Position numbers and translations under genes: made by a program. This document shows positions 1 to 8,755 of a DNA stretch of 64,000 nt, piece after piece. The notes under the pieces were generated by a model. It saw only the letters and a list, made by a program, of their open reading frames with translations, did not search any database and was not told the origin of the DNA. Origin of the DNA: Geomonas oryzae (GTDB lineage Bacteria; Desulfobacterota; Desulfuromonadia; Geobacterales; Geobacteraceae). The stretch's first letter is position 1. Every line of letters begins with the position of its first letter. The stretch is taken from positions 62,001 through 126,000 of the forward strand of contig NZ_RAHW01000011.1 in the NCBI RefSeq assembly GCF_004117875.1, in the 5' to 3' direction.

Positions 1-341
1 ACTTCTGTGTGTAAACAGGGTGTTATGGTCTCATCACTTTCTGTGTGACTCACAAAGTTTACCAAGATGCCGAGCCCATTCTATCCTCCCGCTTTCACTT
101 TGCAAGCATGAGGTCAGCAGGCCCCATCGTAGTCACTTTTCACAGCCTTGCGTCTTTTTTTCTCACAGTGGAGCGGTTTGACAACGTGGGTTTGCTATCT
201 AGAATTGCGTCAAATGAGCTGCTAAATCCATTACCAAAAGGCAGAATTGCAACTACATTCAACAGGCGGCCCGCGCTCCGACTGACGCTCTACTGAACCG
301 TAGAGCACTCCCTCCAAGGGTCGGTCATCAGGAGACAGCCT
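1..341. other. Leader region upstream of the exopolysaccharide locus
   Basis: No convincing gene is seen. The stretch is moderately AT-rich and ends in an AGGAG-type ribosome-binding site just before the TTG start of the antiterminator gene. A long untranslated leader would suit a locus controlled by a NusG-like specialised antiterminator, but I do not recognise a recruitment element in it. A short open frame near 45-296 has no recognisable content. Confidence 0.4.
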
Positions 342-872
342 TTGATACTCCCAGTAGACAGAGCGACGGGCGGATCTGCCGCATGGTTCGCCTTGTACGT
401 GAAAGCGCACCACGAATTTGTTGTGCAAAAGCACGTTTGGGAAAAAGGATTTGAAGTATACCTCCCTACCATAAACAGGATGCGGCACTGGAAAGACAGG
501 ATAAAACGCATCGATTCCCCCTTTTTCCCCGGCTACCTCTTCACCCGATTGCTTCCCGTACATGACCAGTTTTTGGATTTATTGAAAACGCAAGGTGTCA
601 TCCGCATCCTTTCAACGGTCCCGGGGACACCCACTCCGGTGCCAGAAGCGCAGATCGCCGCCCTGAAGATCCTGCTGGCAAACGATCGTGAGCTGGACGT
701 CCATCCGGAGCTGGAGCCTGGGAAGGTCGTGCGGATAACCAGAGGTCCCTTGAAGGGCGTGGAAGGATGCATATGTAGAAAGAACGGCCAGTTGTTCCTG
801 CACGTAAACGTGACGATCATGGGAAGATGCGTTGCCGTGAAGATGTATCAGGATGAAGTGGAACTGGCCTAG
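342..872 (+). CDS. NusG/UpxY-family transcription antiterminator
   Basis: This 176-residue protein has a NusG N-terminal domain (WFALYVKAHHE near residue 15, then PFFPGYLF near 65) and a C-terminal KOW-like segment (KVVRITRGPLKGVEG near 130). Specialised NusG paralogues of the UpxY/LoaP/RfaH kind travel with RNA polymerase and suppress termination across long polysaccharide operons. Its position as the first gene of a 24-kb rightward polysaccharide locus fits that role. The TTG start is chosen because CAGGAG lies about 8 bases upstream and no in-frame ATG sits near the domain start. The specific target operon is inferred from position only. Confidence 0.82.
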   Translation: MILPVDRATGGSAAWFALYVKAHHEFVVQKHVWEKGFEVYLPTINRMRHWKDRIKRIDSPFFPGYLFTRLLPVHDQFLDLLKTQGVIRILSTVPGTPTPVPEAQIAALKILLANDRELDVHPELEPGKVVRITRGPLKGVEGCICRKNGQLFLHVNVTIMGRCVAVKMYQDEVELA

Positions 873-1030
873 GACAAAAGCCGACTCTGAGAAGTAGCCC
901 CCTCCCCCATAGCGATGCAACGCTCGGCCATTCGGCAGGAGTTACCGAATGTGACTGACACGGCGAAGCTATACCCCTCCCCTCCCTATAAGTGCAATAC
1001 TTTCCTCTCTGGAAGGAAGGAGTGCATGTC

Positions 1031-1612
1031 ATGCTGAATCTGTCGAGACGCCCTCTCGGGAAGCTGTTAGTCGATGGCAAGCTTCTATCCCCGCATAACC
1101 TCGAAAGCGCCCTGACAAACCTAAAGCGCACCAAGGAACTATTGGGACAGACACTTGTCAGGATGGGGGTACTGACGTCGCCAGAGGTCGATATCACCCT
1201 TCACCTGCAAGGACACCTAAACCACATCGAGGACGCGGTAAAGGTTGCGGCAGGAGAGCGTCGGTTGCTTGGTGCCCTGCTAGTCGAGTCCGGCCAGATC
1301 GGCAGCGGACAGCTCGACCAGGCGATTGCCGAACAAAAGCGCAGCGGGGAGAGGCTGGGTGAGGTGTTTATCCGCCTCGGCCTGCTCACCAGGAGGCAGC
1401 TAACCGCCCTACTTGATTTTCAGCAGAGCCAGGATGCCACCGCCGAAAGCCCTTTAAGACTTGGAGAACTACTCGTTGCCACCGGGTACATCTCCCGCGA
1501 ACAACTGGAACATGCGTGTGAGGGATTAGCTATGACCACAACAATAAATGGCCTCAGTTCTTGGGGAAGAGTAAAAATATTGTGTGTGTGTTACTTACAG
1601 CAATACTATTAA
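1031..1612 (+). CDS. MshEN/GspE-N repeat protein, apparently truncated
   Basis: The protein contains repeated units of about 55-60 residues of the MshEN (type II secretion ATPase N-terminal) kind: PLGKLLVDGKLL near residue 7, LLGALLVESGQI near 80 and LRLGELLVATGYIS near 140. The third unit stops after about 25 residues (EQLEHACEG) and the frame runs on into sequence without family character, at the point where base composition turns AT-rich. The ATG at 1031 is chosen because AAGGAG lies about 10 bases upstream. MshEN domains bind c-di-GMP in some ATPases; a role in the polysaccharide locus is inference. I read it as a gene whose 3' end was replaced by the incoming cassette. Confidence 0.6.
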   Translation: MLNLSRRPLGKLLVDGKLLSPHNLESALTNLKRTKELLGQTLVRMGVLTSPEVDITLHLQGHLNHIEDAVKVAAGERRLLGALLVESGQIGSGQLDQAIAEQKRSGERLGEVFIRLGLLTRRQLTALLDFQQSQDATAESPLRLGELLVATGYISREQLEHACEGLAMTTTINGLSSWGRVKILCVCYLQQYY

Positions 1613-3231
1613 CCATGTGCTGCACAGCTAGGGCTTTAGCAGTTGATTATTATGTCAGTTCATCGTTAGGATCAGACAATAATTCTGGGTTGTATCCTGA
1701 TACACCATGGAAATCGCTGTACAAACTCAATCACACGATATTGAGTCCAGGCGACCATATATATCTGAAAAAAGGTGATGTTTGGCGCGAAGGCCCAGGC
1801 ATAATTATTTCGTATTCAGGTAATTCTAGCAACAGCATTGAATATAGTACATATGGTAGCGGATCAATGCCGGTAATCAATGGGAGTGTAGTCTTATCTG
1901 GCTGGACTAATAGCGCAGAAGGTAAATTTTATTTAGATTATACTGGTACATGTGAAGGCTTGCTCCAAGATGGATTACCTCTTACTAGAGCATCTACCTC
2001 TGAGCTTTTGGATGGAAGCTGGTATTTTGATGGAGCAAGAATTTACTATAAACCTACAACCGGCTCTGCTAGTGACCATAGTGTCGAAGGATGCAAGCTG
2101 ACCGTCGTCCAGATCCTTGCACAAAACTATGTTACTCTAAAAAATATAGCCTTTTATGGAGGGGCCGGCATAGGAGTAGGAGTGGTGAACTCTAGCAATA
2201 TACAGATAATAAACTGCACAATTACAGCCAACGCTTGGGCTGGAATAGGAATAAAGAATGACCCGACTAAGGCCGGCTCGCCGAGTTCAAACATCTTAAT
2301 ACAAGGGAACACCATAGGCTGGAATGGAAACGGGATATACTTAATTTCAGAAAACGGAGCTGCAGGACTAGAAAAGATAAACGTAGTCGAAAATGTTGTG
2401 GAGTATAACGACTTCAATGAGGTCTGGAAACATAAGACCTTAGATGGTCACGGTCTTGGAGTCCAAAATACCAGCAATAGCTATTTCGGCAAAAATGAGT
2501 TTAGGTACAACAATACCGGACCTATAATCTGGACAAGTCTCGACCGTAGAAGTGACAACAATATCATTGCTAGAAACTACTCACATCACAACCAGAAATT
2601 TGGCATGGCCCTGACGGGAGAAGGTCAGGATAATAGCTCAAACAATAGGTGGATATACAATATTATTACAGATAACGGATCAAGAGATGGGTTCGATGGT
2701 GGTTTGAGGATAAACCGATCGAATCGTGGCAAAAATTTCTTTATTCACAATACCCTAGCACGAAATGACGTGAACATTTATCTATATTCTTTAACAGATT
2801 ATGCAATTATCAGTAAAAACATATCTTTTTCACCTCTTTCATTCCATGTGTTACTCGAAGTCCCTTTGAGTCAAAATATTTTCGCAGAAAACCTTTACTT
2901 TCCTGATGGCACTGGTCTGTTCGGAATTCAGCTTTTAAGAACACTAAACTTCGCGGGGTGGCGTGCTCAAACAGGAGGTGAAAAAGGGTCTTCAGTCGGC
3001 GATCCATTATTTGCAGATACATCATTGACACGACCCGAGCATTTTGTCCCATCACCAGCGTCACCTGCCTGGATAAAGCTGCTTCCTCCAGTGGGAGCTC
3101 GCCCGAAAAGTGGACCGTTTTCTGTAACTACTTTGGAGCCCGACCTGCCGCTTGAGTACAATGTCGATTATTTCGGCCAAACTCCTGGCAACGCCCCCTT
3201 CAGAGGCGCTATTCAAGGATCGCTGCAATAA
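1561..3231 (+). CDS. Secreted right-handed parallel beta-helix protein
   Basis: The 556-residue protein starts with a signal peptide (residues 1-28, ending ARALA) followed by YYVSSSLGSDNNSG and TPWKSL, typical of pectate-lyase-like beta-helix proteins. The middle is made of short repeated strands rich in Asn, Ile and Gly (NIQIINCTITAN, SNILIQGNTIG). Such proteins in polysaccharide loci are often lyases or epimerases acting on the polymer in the periplasm; no catalytic residues are identified here. The only usable start is a TTG at 1561, overlapping the 3' end of the truncated upstream gene. It is the first gene of the AT-rich cassette. Confidence 0.75.
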   Translation: MGKSKNIVCVLLTAILLTMCCTARALAVDYYVSSSLGSDNNSGLYPDTPWKSLYKLNHTILSPGDHIYLKKGDVWREGPGIIISYSGNSSNSIEYSTYGSGSMPVINGSVVLSGWTNSAEGKFYLDYTGTCEGLLQDGLPLTRASTSELLDGSWYFDGARIYYKPTTGSASDHSVEGCKLTVVQILAQNYVTLKNIAFYGGAGIGVGVVNSSNIQIINCTITANAWAGIGIKNDPTKAGSPSSNILIQGNTIGWNGNGIYLISENGAAGLEKINVVENVVEYNDFNEVWKHKTLDGHGLGVQNTSNSYFGKNEFRYNNTGPIIWTSLDRRSDNNIIARNYSHHNQKFGMALTGEGQDNSSNNRWIYNIITDNGSRDGFDGGLRINRSNRGKNFFIHNTLARNDVNIYLYSLTDYAIISKNISFSPLSFHVLLEVPLSQNIFAENLYFPDGTGLFGIQLLRTLNFAGWRAQTGGEKGSSVGDPLFADTSLTRPEHFVPSPASPAWIKLLPPVGARPKSGPFSVTTLEPDLPLEYNVDYFGQTPGNAPFRGAIQGSLQ

Positions 3232-3260
3232 CTCTACTTAAAGCAGCTCCCATTATCTAA

Positions 3261-4787
3261 ATGCCCGGTGCACATTTAAACAAACGGCGACTCTTCATAA
3301 ACATTCTAGGAGCGATCATCCAACCACTGGTCGTAACTAGTACTCTCCTTTTCCTATACCGATTCCTTCTTCGGACCATAGGTGTGGATAAAGTTGGAAT
3401 TTGGTCACTAGTACTTGCCTCAACGTCAATTTCTCAGATTGCAAACATGGGTATGTCAGGAGGGATAGTCAAATTCGTAGCCAAATACTTTTCACAGTGT
3501 GAACCAGAAAAAGTAAATGGCGTGGTTCAAACTGCTTTGTTAGCATTAACAGTTGTGAGCGGGCTAATGCTTTTACTTTCTTATCCTGCATGTTACTACG
3601 TTCTATCTTTGGTCTTAACTTCAAACAGGTTACCGGAAGCATTAGCAGTCTTGCCTCATGCTCTTATTGCAGTTTGGATCATGTTGATAGGCACGGTTTT
3701 TCAATCTTGCTTGGACGGTGTCCAAAGAATGGACCTGAGGAGTACAACGCAGATAACAGGGGCGCTGGTCTACCTCGCGTTCTGCCTTCTGCTTGTGAGG
3801 GATTTCGGCCTGCTTGGCTTGGCATGGGCCAGAATCATCCAAAATTTCTACATTGTTGCCTCAAGCTGCTTTTTACTGAAAAGATATCATCCACAAATCT
3901 CACTTTTTCCACAAAGTTGGGACAGATCATTATTTAAAGAAATGATCGGGTATGGGACAAGCTTCCAGGTCATGTCGTTGATGAGCATGCTTTATGATCC
4001 AATTACAAAAGCGATACTTAGCAAGTTCGGCGAACTCACTCTTGTCGGATATTACGAGATGGCGTCGCGAATGGTAGCGCAACTGCAATCTGTCACTACC
4101 TCTGCCAACGGTGTCATTGTTCCTGTTGTAGCAGAATTACAGGAAAAATCACCGGAGAAGATCAAACATCTCTATCTAACTTCTTACCAAGCAATGTTTT
4201 ATATATCACTACCGTCATATTCGTTTGTGATAATGATCGCACCTTTTGTTTCCAAGTTATGGATAGGCCATTACGAACCAAGCTTTGTAATATTTGCAAC
4301 ATTTCTCACAGTTGGATGGCTTCTTAATTCCTTGAACAGCCCGGCCTACTTCGCTTACCTTGGAACAGGCGATCTTTACTGGAATACGTTCTCACATGTC
4401 ACCATCGCAGTTTCTAACACACTCATAGGAATTTTACTTGGCCTTATTTTCGGAGGGGCAGGAGTTGTTGCAGGTCGAGCGTGCTCCATTGCACTAGGGA
4501 GTTGTGTAATAACCAGTTCATTTCACTTCAAGAACGGTATCTCATTGAAGGATTTGTTGCCAGAATCAAGTAGGTTAATGTTCAGCGCCTGTTCATTGGG
4601 TATTGTCGCCTCTATTTCATTAAATTTGTTATACCACGTTTCATTTGATTCAATAAGCGCAGTTTACAGTTTAGTTTTAACTGTAGTGTCTTTACTTATC
4701 CTGACTTCAATGTGGTTTCATCCAATCAGGCATGAGATTTGGTTACAAATCAATGCAAGTTTTAGAAAAAACATTGACGTACTGTGA
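3261..4787 (+). CDS. Wzx-like polysaccharide flippase (MOP superfamily)
   Basis: This 508-residue, highly hydrophobic protein has about a dozen membrane segments beginning with INILGAIIQPLVVTSTLLFL, and the MOP-type sequence GIWSLVLASTSISQIANMGM near residue 47. Flippases of this kind move undecaprenyl-linked repeat units across the inner membrane. Its place between a secreted polymer-modifying protein and glycosyltransferases fits a Wzx/Wzy pathway. The GTG of the next gene overlaps its stop by four bases. No strong ribosome-binding site is seen before the ATG. Family assignment is firm; substrate unknown. Confidence 0.82.
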   Translation: MPGAHLNKRRLFINILGAIIQPLVVTSTLLFLYRFLLRTIGVDKVGIWSLVLASTSISQIANMGMSGGIVKFVAKYFSQCEPEKVNGVVQTALLALTVVSGLMLLLSYPACYYVLSLVLTSNRLPEALAVLPHALIAVWIMLIGTVFQSCLDGVQRMDLRSTTQITGALVYLAFCLLLVRDFGLLGLAWARIIQNFYIVASSCFLLKRYHPQISLFPQSWDRSLFKEMIGYGTSFQVMSLMSMLYDPITKAILSKFGELTLVGYYEMASRMVAQLQSVTTSANGVIVPVVAELQEKSPEKIKHLYLTSYQAMFYISLPSYSFVIMIAPFVSKLWIGHYEPSFVIFATFLTVGWLLNSLNSPAYFAYLGTGDLYWNTFSHVTIAVSNTLIGILLGLIFGGAGVVAGRACSIALGSCVITSSFHFKNGISLKDLLPESSRLMFSACSLGIVASISLNLLYHVSFDSISAVYSLVLTVVSLLILTSMWFHPIRHEIWLQINASFRKNIDVL

Positions 4788-6013
4788 AGCTTAAAACGGT
4801 AGCATCCTCTTTTATCACAACAAGGAATACCAACATGTTTAAAAGCATATTCATAACGGCCTCACAGGGAGACGAAGGCCAAAACTTCGAACATATCATG
4901 AGGGTCATTTTCCTAAGCAGATTCTCAGCACTCACCATCATAGTCACATCTGGAGCAAATTTTGACCGCTACCTTCATCCGGGCACCAAGACCGTCAGAT
5001 CTCCTTTTTCTGGGAAATTAGGCCTGATTTTTTACTCAACTTACTGGTTATTTAAGCACCGTAAGTATCTGGATGATGCCATATTAGTTTGTGAGCCCAC
5101 AGTGACAGGTGTGGTAGGTTTCATCGCAAAACACTTCGCCAACATCAAATGGATCGTTGACGTTTGGGATATCCCCATTAGACACATCAAGAGTCCTGAC
5201 ACAGTAAACGGACTTGCTGAATTCCGCATCGCGCTCACCAGACGAGTCATGAGGTTGGTCTACAAAACTGCAGATCTGTTTATTGTGGGTATCAAAACTA
5301 ATTTTCAGTTTGAATTTTACCGAATTCCAGAGAGGAAGATCCTTGCTTGGCAAACCACAATATGGTTACCAGAACAAAGTATGGACGCAAGCGATAATGA
5401 ATTCTCTCCATTCAACGTGTTATGCATGAAGAGTTTGCATTCTCATGAATGCGGTCTGGATATCCTCCTGCGGGCTTTTTCAATATTTAAAGCTCAAGCA
5501 CCAGATTCTCGTCTTTGGATCATTGGGAAAATTAGAGAGGATGCTGAATCCTCGATTAAACAATTTGCTGCCGTCGAGGATGTAGAGTATTTTGGCTTTT
5601 TGGAGCATAAGCAATTAATGAACATGATCAGGCGAGCAAATGTCTGTGTCATCCCATGGCGCAATGAGGTTGACAATGCTCAACTTTATCCAACCAAGGT
5701 AATGGAGTATATGACAGAAGGGAAAGTTGTGCTCGCAGCTAAAGTCGCTGGAATTTCTGAGATGATCGTAGATGGAGAAGACGGAATCCTACATCGGGCT
5801 GGAGATGCTGATGATCTTGCAGGAAAGTTGTTCACATTATACAAGGACAAGGAACTAAGAAAACGTTTAAGCGATAACGCAAGGAAGTACCATCCCAGAT
5901 TTGACACCATACGTAAACACGAGGAAATTTTCAATGCGCTCAAAAGGCTGGTAAATGACGATTCAGCCACTGATCTAACCGGAATCAGGCCCCTAAATTT
6001 GCCTTCAAAGTAA
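4784..6013 (+). CDS. GT4-like glycosyltransferase
   Basis: The fold is GT-B like: an N-terminal Rossmann segment (SIFITASQGDEGQNFEHI) and a C-terminal donor-binding region with DILLRAFSIFK near residue 225, CVIPWRN, then PTKVMEYMTEGKVV near 305 and a trailing GISEMIVDGEDGIL. It likely adds one sugar to the lipid-linked repeat unit on the cytoplasmic face. The GTG at 4784 overlaps the flippase stop; an ATG at 4835 with AAGGA 8 bases upstream sits closer to where the domain begins and may be the true start. Confidence 0.78.
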   Translation: MKLKTVASSFITTRNTNMFKSIFITASQGDEGQNFEHIMRVIFLSRFSALTIIVTSGANFDRYLHPGTKTVRSPFSGKLGLIFYSTYWLFKHRKYLDDAILVCEPTVTGVVGFIAKHFANIKWIVDVWDIPIRHIKSPDTVNGLAEFRIALTRRVMRLVYKTADLFIVGIKTNFQFEFYRIPERKILAWQTTIWLPEQSMDASDNEFSPFNVLCMKSLHSHECGLDILLRAFSIFKAQAPDSRLWIIGKIREDAESSIKQFAAVEDVEYFGFLEHKQLMNMIRRANVCVIPWRNEVDNAQLYPTKVMEYMTEGKVVLAAKVAGISEMIVDGEDGILHRAGDADDLAGKLFTLYKDKELRKRLSDNARKYHPRFDTIRKHEEIFNALKRLVNDDSATDLTGIRPLNLPSK

Positions 6014-6059
6014 ATACATGTACTAGCTGTGCAAAGTGTAAATCACGAACAAAACAATC

Positions 6060-7385
6060 GTGAAAAACAACCATTTTATAATAGCAGCCACCACTATTTG
6101 CTTTTTCGTCCTCAGCCTATTTCTGCCAGGACCGCGGGACTGGTTCATGTCTTTAAGAAGAAAGCCGCTTGTGGCGTTCCTCGTATTCCTGTCACTCGTC
6201 GCAGCAATCTTTCTAAGCGGCGCACGAGAGGGTAAAGCCGTGGGTGACGAACTAATTGACGCGCTGCGTCTTCTCCGAATCATCATTCTTTCCGTAATGT
6301 GTACAATGGCGCTATTGGCCTATCTATTGAAAAGTAAGCGAGCTAGCGCCAGTGCCAGTTTATTCTTTTTCGCCATTTACGGTCTTCTTGCGATGTTGTC
6401 AGGGACTTATTCCTTATTCCCAATGTTATCCATGTATAAAGCATTTGAAGTAATCACATTTGTGGCTTTAGGGCTCGCGGTAGGCGCCTATCTCCACACG
6501 TGGCGCGATATAGAAGATGCAGTTAATATTGTTCTCGTATCGGTATGGTACCTCGTACTTTCTGCCTCGGTCGGAATAGCACTTGCCCATAAAGAGGCGT
6601 TGGGCAATCCGCTTGTTGATAACTCTTTTACATTTACCTTTGGAGGTGTTTTCCCAGCCATCAATCCAAACTCCCTGACACAATTTTCCGGGATCTTAGC
6701 CGTGTGTGTCATTTCTTGGTTGTTCACTCAGCAAAGACACAATAGTTACATAGGACTCTCAATCATTCTCTGTGTCAGCATCACTACCATGATCCTGGCT
6801 CATAGCCGCACCTCACTGTTTGCTTTTATAGCTGCCACGACATTGGTGGTTATAACATACAGGAAAATACTTTTAGCTGCTTCATTCATAACCCTGGGAG
6901 CGTTTATGACATTAGTTCTCCCTTTATGCGACTTCTTGATGAGTTATTTTATGAGAGGTCAGTCGTCTGAGCATTTCACCTCTCTCACAGGACGTACTCT
7001 TTTCTGGCCCTTAGTCCTTGACCAAGTTTATAAATCTCCCATCGTTGGACATGGCTTCTATGCCAGTCAGTTTATGCTGTTCGGCGTGCCGAGCGTCGAC
7101 AATACGTATCTTGAGGTATTACTCGGACTTGGAATTATCGGGCTTGCTGCCTTTTCGATCGTTGTCGCAAGCGTCACGTACAACATCTGGCTATCCAGAC
7201 ATAAAGCGTGCACTGGGTCGCTTGAACATCGGCTGATTTGGACAGAAATCGCCGTGATCTTTATTTTCCTTTTCTTTCGTAGTTTAACAGGCCCATCCTT
7301 TCAAAATCTCAACTTTAACCTTACGATTTTTGTTTTCGTAATGGTCTGTGCCTCTGCCATTCGCCGTATAGTCGTCCATCAATAA
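6060..7385 (+). CDS. Wzy/O-antigen ligase-family membrane protein
   Basis: The 441-residue protein has about ten membrane spans and the polymerase/ligase hallmarks: GGVFPAINPNSLTQFSGILA, then AHSRTSLFAF and a large periplasmic loop with TSLTGRTLFWPLV and VGHGFY followed by VDNTYLEVLLGLGIIGL. This is the Wzy_C type of polymerase or ligase that joins repeat units at the outer face of the inner membrane. The start is a GTG. With the flippase two genes upstream it supports a Wzx/Wzy-dependent pathway; polymerase and ligase cannot be told apart from sequence alone. Confidence 0.8.
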   Translation: MKNNHFIIAATTICFFVLSLFLPGPRDWFMSLRRKPLVAFLVFLSLVAAIFLSGAREGKAVGDELIDALRLLRIIILSVMCTMALLAYLLKSKRASASASLFFFAIYGLLAMLSGTYSLFPMLSMYKAFEVITFVALGLAVGAYLHTWRDIEDAVNIVLVSVWYLVLSASVGIALAHKEALGNPLVDNSFTFTFGGVFPAINPNSLTQFSGILAVCVISWLFTQQRHNSYIGLSIILCVSITTMILAHSRTSLFAFIAATTLVVITYRKILLAASFITLGAFMTLVLPLCDFLMSYFMRGQSSEHFTSLTGRTLFWPLVLDQVYKSPIVGHGFYASQFMLFGVPSVDNTYLEVLLGLGIIGLAAFSIVVASVTYNIWLSRHKACTGSLEHRLIWTEIAVIFIFLFFRSLTGPSFQNLNFNLTIFVFVMVCASAIRRIVVHQ

Positions 7386-7491
7386 ACTAATCTGCGGCCA
7401 CGGGTAGACCCGATCAGGTCGCTCCCTACAGCGACTCCAAGTATGGAACCAGAAACCCGAGCGCTTCTCCACACAAAATGAACGGCTCAAC

Positions 7492-8685
7492 ATGTTAAAA
7501 CTTCGAAATGCTACCGTTGGTTGGCTTGTGCCAATTCTAGGCTCAGGCGGTAGCCTTCTATACAATCAATCCTTGTTTGAATCTCTTTCGGAACGCTGCC
7601 ACTCTTTCCGTGTATTTACGACCGAATTCCATGGAGACAAGGAGCCTTTGAAATTCAAAGTTGAATGCCTTGGCGGAATCAGAAGGATGTACCCGCCCGA
7701 AAGGATAGCCAACCAGGGAACACAGGGGCGCCTTGATGAAATCTGCCTGATCAATCCTGCAGTAATGGCACCTCTACGCTATTACCGCCCTGACCTTCTC
7801 ATAACGAATGAATTCAGCCTCTTGTCCCTTTACGCAATAATTTATCGTCTACTATTTAATGGAGTCCGCGTATTACTGGTGATGGAAACACGGCCTTGTT
7901 TTGCCCAAAATAAACTAATATCACTTCTTAGGCGGGTACTTCGTACTGCAGTAGCCAATAATGTTGATGTCATCCTTACAAATAACCTTGAGGGACAGGA
8001 TTATCTTGTCGATGTATTGCATGCTCCAGAGAGAAATATTGTAGTACGCCCTTATGTAGTATCTGATATGGCATTAATGTCCGGAATAGCAAGAAACGAT
8101 CTTTGTAAAGGTCAACCCTCAAGGAAGTCCCCCCCCACAATACGTTTCCTTTTCGTAGGGCGTCTAGTCGAACTGAAAGGACTGCAGTATGTACTAGATG
8201 GTATGAAGTTACTTATGCACAAGTATCGTGGGCGTTTCATATTTGATGTCGTGGGAGATGGACCATACAGAGAAAACCTGGAGCAACAATCCCACGCTTT
8301 GGGATTATCCGATCACGTTGTCTTCCATGGAAAACAACCATATTCTGGATTATGGGCGTGGTATAAGGAAGCCGACGTATTTTTATTCCCAACGTTAGGG
8401 GATTATCGGGCCTTGGCACCGTTCGAGGCAATATCCATGGCACTGCCAATCATAGCTTCTATTCATGACGGTGGCATCGGAGAAACCGTTGACGAGGGGC
8501 GAAATGGATTTTCAATCGAACCGCGAGATACCAAGGCTTTGGTCGAAATCCTCTCACGCTTTCTGGAGTCGCCAGCTATTATCCCCCATTTCAGCAGGAG
8601 GTCACTCGAAATTGCTTCTGCCTACACCTTGGACAAGGCTGTAGACTCCTTAGCCTATGCATGCGAGAGAGCACTGCATTCCTGA
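7492..8685 (+). CDS. GT4 family glycosyltransferase
   Basis: The protein is 397 residues. The N-terminal GT-B lobe begins VGWLVPILGSGGSLLYNQ; the donor lobe has RFLFVGRLVELKGLQYVLDG near residue 218, FDVVGDGPYRENLE, VVFHGKQPYSGLWAWYKEAD and the E-x7-E-like region FLFPTLGDYRALAPFEAISM near 300. It would transfer an activated sugar in repeat-unit assembly. It lies 106 bases after the Wzy-like gene in the same orientation. Sugar and linkage cannot be read from the sequence. Confidence 0.85.
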   Translation: MLKLRNATVGWLVPILGSGGSLLYNQSLFESLSERCHSFRVFTTEFHGDKEPLKFKVECLGGIRRMYPPERIANQGTQGRLDEICLINPAVMAPLRYYRPDLLITNEFSLLSLYAIIYRLLFNGVRVLLVMETRPCFAQNKLISLLRRVLRTAVANNVDVILTNNLEGQDYLVDVLHAPERNIVVRPYVVSDMALMSGIARNDLCKGQPSRKSPPTIRFLFVGRLVELKGLQYVLDGMKLLMHKYRGRFIFDVVGDGPYRENLEQQSHALGLSDHVVFHGKQPYSGLWAWYKEADVFLFPTLGDYRALAPFEAISMALPIIASIHDGGIGETVDEGRNGFSIEPRDTKALVEILSRFLESPAIIPHFSRRSLEIASAYTLDKAVDSLAYACERALHS

Positions 8686-8755
8686 TGTTGTTCCCCAAGC
8701 AACTCCTTCCCTTTACGTACACTCAGGCCATTAGAGAAGAAGAAGGAACATCGCT

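Noticed and set aside
7546-7554. GGCGGTAGC, identical to the core of the RfaH ops element
   Set aside because: It lies inside a glycosyltransferase coding sequence (Gly-Gly-Ser), not in a leader, and is too short to mean recruitment of the NusG-like protein.
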